From positions 11,656,501 to 11,720,500 of the forward strand of contig CM034106.1 in the NCBI GenBank assembly GCA_019914945.1: a stretch of DNA of 64,000 bases. Reading direction: 5' to 3'. Source of the stretch: Typha latifolia. Its lineage: Eukaryota; Streptophyta; Magnoliopsida; Poales; Typhaceae. The position numbers and the translations under genes are program-made. The notes below the pieces were generated by a model. It was not told the origin of the DNA. It saw only the letters and a list, made by a program, of their open reading frames with translations, and made no database searches. This document shows positions 58,849-64,000 of this stretch, piece by piece (the first letter of the stretch is position 1; every line of letters begins with the position of its first letter).

Positions 58849-61800
58849 TTCAGGTTTATTTCAAGATTTTGGTACTTTGATTATTTATATGAGTTTCGTT
58901 TCTATTAAATTGAGGCGAAAGTTATAGTTTTGAAACCAATTGTGGGCAATCCATGGTGTTGTATTTTAGAACATCAGAAATTTTGGGTGGGAAATAATAG
59001 TGACGGATGACAACATTTTGCGTCCTTACAGATAGATGAATAAATTTGGTAAAATGAGATACATAACGTTATACTTTGCAGTATTTTAAATCAGATGATT
59101 GTATTCATCTTTTCTCAGATTCTTGAATTTATTTGATAAACAGATCAGAATCTATAATTGGTCATTATGTAATGTGATGCTTCATCATGCTCGAGAGATG
59201 TGACTATGTATTACGGATAGAAGTTCTGATCCATTAAGTTAATTTCTATATGATTGTATGCTACTGATTGTTATTGCCTTCACAGTTAATGCTATTATTA
59301 TTCCTGTTATGTGCATTTACTTTCATGAATTGGATGTACTCTTGCTAGAAAAGATTTCTTCGCTTTGCATTCTTTTAGCCCTATTACTGTATCACTTTTC
59401 TTTGGTAGTTGATGAGAGTATGAACGTATGGCAGTAATGCGGTGTTTCCCTTTTCTCCGTTCTTACATGTCAACCTTTTACATCATGGAATTTCTTACTG
59501 TTTAGTCTATAAATCTTGACTAGTTTTGATATGCTTGTCTAAATGTCATTGGCTTGTTCCGGAAAATCTCGTTTTGACTGACAAAATCTTATTTTGACTG
59601 ACCATATTCTTATGCAAAGATGTTAGAAGTTAGGAGGTATGTCAAAGTTCGCTTGAAAACAACTTGTCGTTTGAGTATTGAAAACGGAAACACTCGTGAC
59701 TTGAGAAAATGATTGAATTTAAGAAGAAGATTTACATATATTTGAGTAGGTGGATCAAGTTTGTTGGATGTGGTGGAGATCAATAAGTTTGATGGTTTAG
59801 TTGAGCCATTCAGCTTTCAGTTATGCTGAGTATGCTGGTTAAGTTAGTATTATCCGATAAATTGAGGGATTTACCCTCCTTTTTCGTGATATCTACGATA
59901 TTGGGTCACATTTAAGTTGGTTAAGAAATCCTCAACTTTTTTCTGCAGGGACTTCAGAGAAATATCTATCTTTTCTAAGAACAGAAGAACTCTTTACTGA
60001 AAATTGATTACCTTTGATTAAAATATTAAAACCTAAATCACCCCAAATAATTCCAATAACTTCTAAGTGATTCTAAACCTGAAAACTAAATCTACAAATC
60101 TGACAACAGAAAATTCCACTAAATATACAGCTTTGCAGCAGAAAATTCACTTGTTTCTTTGAAAGTTGAGTTTATTGTCACTTTTGGATTACCAAAGTCG
60201 AATCTCCAGGTCTAACAGCCCAAATTATATTATCTTTAAACCTAATAGTTCAGTTAAATATCAAATTGGATGCTAACTTGTGTCCAGATCAAATCACCTA
60301 ATTGGTTTCTTTTCCTAATCTTTTTCATCTTTTTATCCACAAATCCCTCCTCTAGGTTTGTCCTACAGCCATATTGCTTCATCATGGTTTACCCTGGCAG
60401 AGGTAGGCTAAAATAGTACTTCTAACTATTATGAGACTTATACTTCTCCATCCATGTCCTGTTAAACTATCATGCAAATGAAGCCAATCTTCTCTTCTAA
60501 TGTCTCTTTTCAGATATTAGTTTTTAAGAATCCTCATCAGAGTTTTGGTGCAGTATGATAATTATGACTTGACCATTTGAAAACTTGGCAGTTAAAATAG
60601 GCTTTAAACCCTGGTAGCTTTTGGTTACCACCAAAAGCAATGTCAGCAGTTGATAAAATTACTTCATGAAGTAGAATTTTCCTCTCAAGTCGAATGTTCC
60701 TACCCTTCAATCATCCTCTCTGACCACAAAATAAGTATGCACACGAGAGGCATCTAGGGGCCATTTGGTAACATGTGTTTCAAGATGCAACATCTAGAGA
60801 ATTAAATGGAAAATTAATATAAACAGAAGTCTTATATCAGTCTTTTTTTTTCTTATTAAAGATTGAATTAATATGTTCTGACATCCAATATTATGCATGT
60901 GAGTCCATCGGAGCCCTTGAAAGGGATATATGGAATCCATAAATTAAAAACTGATATTTATATTTACATTTTATGTGTAAAAACAGTTTTTTTAAATACA
61001 TGAAACCAAACAGCTCTCTAATGCTTCTCACTGTCATTTGTATTTCTTCCTCTGAATATGATTAGTGATTGGAGTTTCACATTATATTCTGAAATTGTCA
61101 CAGCTATGTAGAGCAGTTACAGCCTTGCAGGTACGAATATTAAAAAGGAATTTTGTCGGTTGAGTTATGAAATCATCCTCTTAAGCTAATAAAATCCCAA
61201 AACTTTGTTTCTGGGAGGAATTGTGTTAGCCTATGCATGTGATCCATAAGAGTCAGACTTTTGGATTTCTGGTAGACCTCTAGCTATCTGTGTCTGAAGA
61301 TTCTACGAAGGAAGCTAAATTCCATGAGCTTGTCTTCACCTGATCAAGCCTGACTTAGATATTTGCCATGTGCTATCTGTAATCTATATGTGTTACGGTC
61401 TCGTTGTTTTATGCGCTATTTCCAGATGAAAAGTTTTTTTTTGTGTGTGTGTTACTTAGACATCTGGTAGAGATTTCAACAGTCCAAATTTGAAGAATAA
61501 TCCAGCATCAGGACCTTGGTAAAAACATAGATACAGTTTTACTATTCTTCTTTCATCAGTTCTTTATTTACGTAGATTCTGTTGCAATGTTTTCTAATGA
61601 TTCATACTACTTTTCTTTTGGAAGTGTCGAGAGAAAACACATTATGTTGTTCAGTGCAGAATTAAATGATTCTACTCGTATAGTTTTTATTCTGTCCTCG
61701 TGCTTTTTTTCCAAGTTTTAAGTTAACCGAGTATATTAGCTCGATGATTGGTCCTATCAGCTTCATGATAGAGATGTTGATTCCTTGGTAAGTGTTGTGT

Positions 61801-63296
61801 TGCAGTTAATATTTGGTAAATTTTCTATTGCAGCGCAATAATTATTTTTTGAGATGGTTATCCAAGTAATATATTGAGAAGGCTATATATATATATATAT
61901 ATATTGAAAAAAACTTTCCATATTACTGTGCTCAGTGCGTCGCTCAGCAGTCAGATGGTGATTGGTGACGGACCTTATGCTGTTTTTAACTCTTGTGAAG
62001 TCTTAATGTTCGAATTATATTAAGCATTTACTGTTGCTAATAAGCTCGTAAGCAGGCAAACATTTATCAGCATGAATTTATTAGTTGATGGATTCTAGCC
62101 TTCTAGGGCTGCTTTGTTTCTTTTGGAATAAAAGTCATCTTCTCCGAGTTAAACATGAGTTTTTGACCAAAGTGGGCCTCCCCACAGTTATTTACCCAAC
62201 TAGCTAGCTAACTCATTAAATTTAATACCAGAAAGTGTCACTTTGGACAGGTTATATTACCAAATGAAAAATGTTTTACCGTATTTTACATAAATTATAA
62301 AGCATAGAAAAGTCCAGCGTTTTATTCTTGATGTAAAACGCTAAATTTGTTAATATTGTATTGTTAGTTATAGAGAGAACTATTTTTTTATTTGTATTTA
62401 TTAATTAATTAATAACTAGATATAATTAGAGAGATTATCATGTTATAATAGAATAAACTGTAATAATATTAAATTTAGATTTGTATAGGATAAATATAAA
62501 TTATGTTTGTTTAATACTTTCCTTCTCAAATTACATACTAAAACACATACTTTTCGTTTTATATCTGAGATAAAATGTTGAAGTATTCAATGTTTTGCAT
62601 CTTATACGAAACGCTAGAGAAATCAGATTTTCCTTTCGGTATACGTAGAACATGTTTAAAATAAATAAATAAATCCCTTTTATAAATAATTTAGATAAAT
62701 AAATTTTTGTGAAGAGACCTAGTTTGGTCCCGAAAGAAAAAAACTCGTCAAACATAGCTGGGTCCAATATGAAACTAAATCTCCTCCGAGAAAAAGTATC
62801 CCAGAGAATAGAGAACCATCTGTTCATCATCCAATAAAAAATAAAAAGGAAAGGTAAGACGAAGACCATTCGCTCATTTATTATCCTATGTTTTGATAAT
62901 AAAATAATAACAAATTACAAGTATAGAGCGGCTGATAGATTCCCCTTTAAAAATACTAGTGAGCATGTCGTGCCAAATCGAAAACATTACGTTCAAAATT
63001 TAACCACTCTGCTTCATCTCTACGCCAAACACGGATCACATGAAATCTCCAACCTCCTCCCCCCCGAGATTTAAAATATTATAAAAACATTTTACTTTTT
63101 ATATACCAATTTACAAAAAAATTAATCAATTTCCTATACGACGTGTGGGACCCACACCTGTCGGTCTCTAGTCGCCATCTCCAGCTCACGAAGCATCGAA
63201 CCGACAGCTACAGTGGGGCCCGCCCCCGTCACCCGTTACGAAGAAACCTCCGCCCTCTTCCGTGACACAGAGCCTCCGAGAATAACCGCAGCTCCG
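58849..63296. other. Intergenic region without a recognisable gene
   Basis: About 4.4 kb of AT-rich sequence after CCME. An (AT)n tract lies at about 61885-61905. No frame resembles a known protein, and no transposon ends were recognised. The last 200 bases become GC-rich as 3' flank of the GT47 gene. Confidence 0.5.
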
Positions 63297-64000
63297 CTAC
63301 CTCCACGTGTCGGTTCCCAGCTCGTACCTCCGGCGCCGCCTCCACGAGCGGTCGAGCTTCCCCTGGAGTTCCCTCGCCACGTGCCACGTGGCGTCACCCT
63401 CCTCGATCCGACGGTTGAACAGCAGCGCCCGCCTCTTTGCCGGGTCCCACAGGTTCCGCTGTATCGCGGAGAGGTTGGTCTCCGACACGTGGTCGAGCAC
63501 CTCCTCGAGCCGCGCTACGTCACGCTCCGCCACGGTCAGCGATATCTCGGGCCAGCGGAGCGTCTCGGGGAACGGTAACCGGATGTCGTCCGCTATTATG
63601 ACTGGCACGCACCCGAGCACCACCGACTCGACCAGTCGCGGGCTCCACGGGGCCCACCCCAAGGGGCACAAGCAGAACACCGAACGCGCGATCTCTGACC
63701 GGTAACCGGCGAAGCGCTTCCGCTTCAAATAAAATTTCGGGTTATCGCCGTAGCGCTCTAATATTTCGGTCCTCACCTTCCTGCACAATAATTAAATAAT
63801 ATAAAATTAAAGCTGTCGTGCGACCAAATAAGCCATTATAATAATCTACAATTATGGTGCTCCGCGGAGGAGGATAAGGAAACTTTACTTGCTGTAGAAG
63901 CGGCCGCTGATGTTCTTGGGGTGGACCTCCATCTTCCCCCGGAAGAAGGCCCAGATGTCGCGCTTCGCCTTCTCCGGCTCCGGGAACTCGCGCGCGACCT
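63297..64000 (-). CDS. GT47 exostosin-family glycosyltransferase, FRA8/IRX7 (F8H) type, 5' end outside window
   Basis: Two exons on the minus strand are visible: one partial (64000-63889) and the terminal one (63780-63297). The visible 3' part is about 197 residues. Family blocks are strong: RDIWAFFRGKMEVHPKNISG, FAGYRSEIARSVFCLCPLGW, SPRLVESVVLGCVPVIIADD and TNLSAIQRNLWDPAKRRALL. These match the FRA8/IRX7/F8H clade better than IRX10, because of the LKRKRF...YRSEIARSVFCL and NLSAIQRNLWDP blocks. Members are Golgi type II membrane proteins needed for glucuronoxylan synthesis, probably its reducing-end oligosaccharide. The N-terminal anchor and first half lie beyond the right edge. The coding part is strongly GC-rich. 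Confidence 0.9.

Noticed and set aside
57437..58927. Long antisense frames opposite RFWD3 exon 1 and CCME
   Set aside because: They are shadows of GC-rich coding exons. The sense frames have clear family matches.
62531..62869. 112-codon minus-strand frame rich in Phe, Leu and Tyr
   Set aside because: AT-rich composition explains the hydrophobic translation. There is no similarity or gene context.
1..64000. CRISPR array, rRNA or tRNA genes, prokaryotic operons
   Set aside because: No regularly spaced repeats, no cloverleaf-capable tRNA with both boxes intact and no rRNA-like segments were seen. The gene structure is eukaryotic throughout.

Overview
The window is nuclear DNA from a flowering plant, most likely a monocot. 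Genes are split by GT-AG introns and several carry plastid, mitochondrial or secretory targeting signals. Intergenic DNA is AT-rich with many (AT)n and (GA)n tracts, and the 5' exons of some genes are very GC-rich, as is common in monocots. Pineapple or a related commelinid is possible, but I cannot prove a species from this sequence. There are 14 gene loci: 12 complete genes, one pseudogene and one gene cut by the right edge. All exon coordinates were worked out by hand from splice signals, reading frame and family similarity.

Left part (1-28.1 kb): a RING-H2 NEP1-interacting-like ubiquitin ligase (+), a clade D type PP2C phosphatase (+), the plastid chaperone-like protein CPP1 (-), a plastid DUF4079 membrane protein (+), an MRS2/CorA magnesium transporter (-) and a plastid DUF3783-like protein (+). 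CPP1/DUF4079 and MRS2/DUF3783 are divergent pairs. PP2C/CPP1 and DUF4079/MRS2 are convergent.

Middle part (28.8-39.8 kb): a rearranged tandem array of sterol 4-methyl oxidase (SMO1-type) genes. Unit 1 is a pseudogene. A 2.8-kb solo LTR, with a 5-bp target duplication, sits exactly at its start codon, and an internal deletion removed two of the three histidine boxes. Unit 2 survives only as a promoter and leader ending at its start codon. Unit 3 is intact and has a roughly 0.5-kb insertion in its upstream region.

Right part (40-64 kb): a small RPA-C-like OB-fold protein (+), a serine carboxypeptidase-like protease (-), the ESCRT-III subunit VPS24 (-), an RFWD3-like RING/WD40 ubiquitin ligase (-) divergent from mitochondrial CCME (+), about 4.4 kb without a recognisable gene, and the 3' end of an FRA8/IRX7-type GT47 glycosyltransferase (-). 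Two MITE-like elements with 9-bp target duplications lie in VPS24 intron 4 and between VPS24 and RFWD3.

The genes are ordinary, mostly unrelated housekeeping loci. I saw no operon-like pathway cluster, CRISPR array, tRNA or rRNA gene. The most notable content is the history of the SMO array, the non-canonical AMN motif in the MRS2 transporter, the hairpin array inside the solo LTR, and the purine (GA)n leaders directly before the start codons of three plastid-protein genes.
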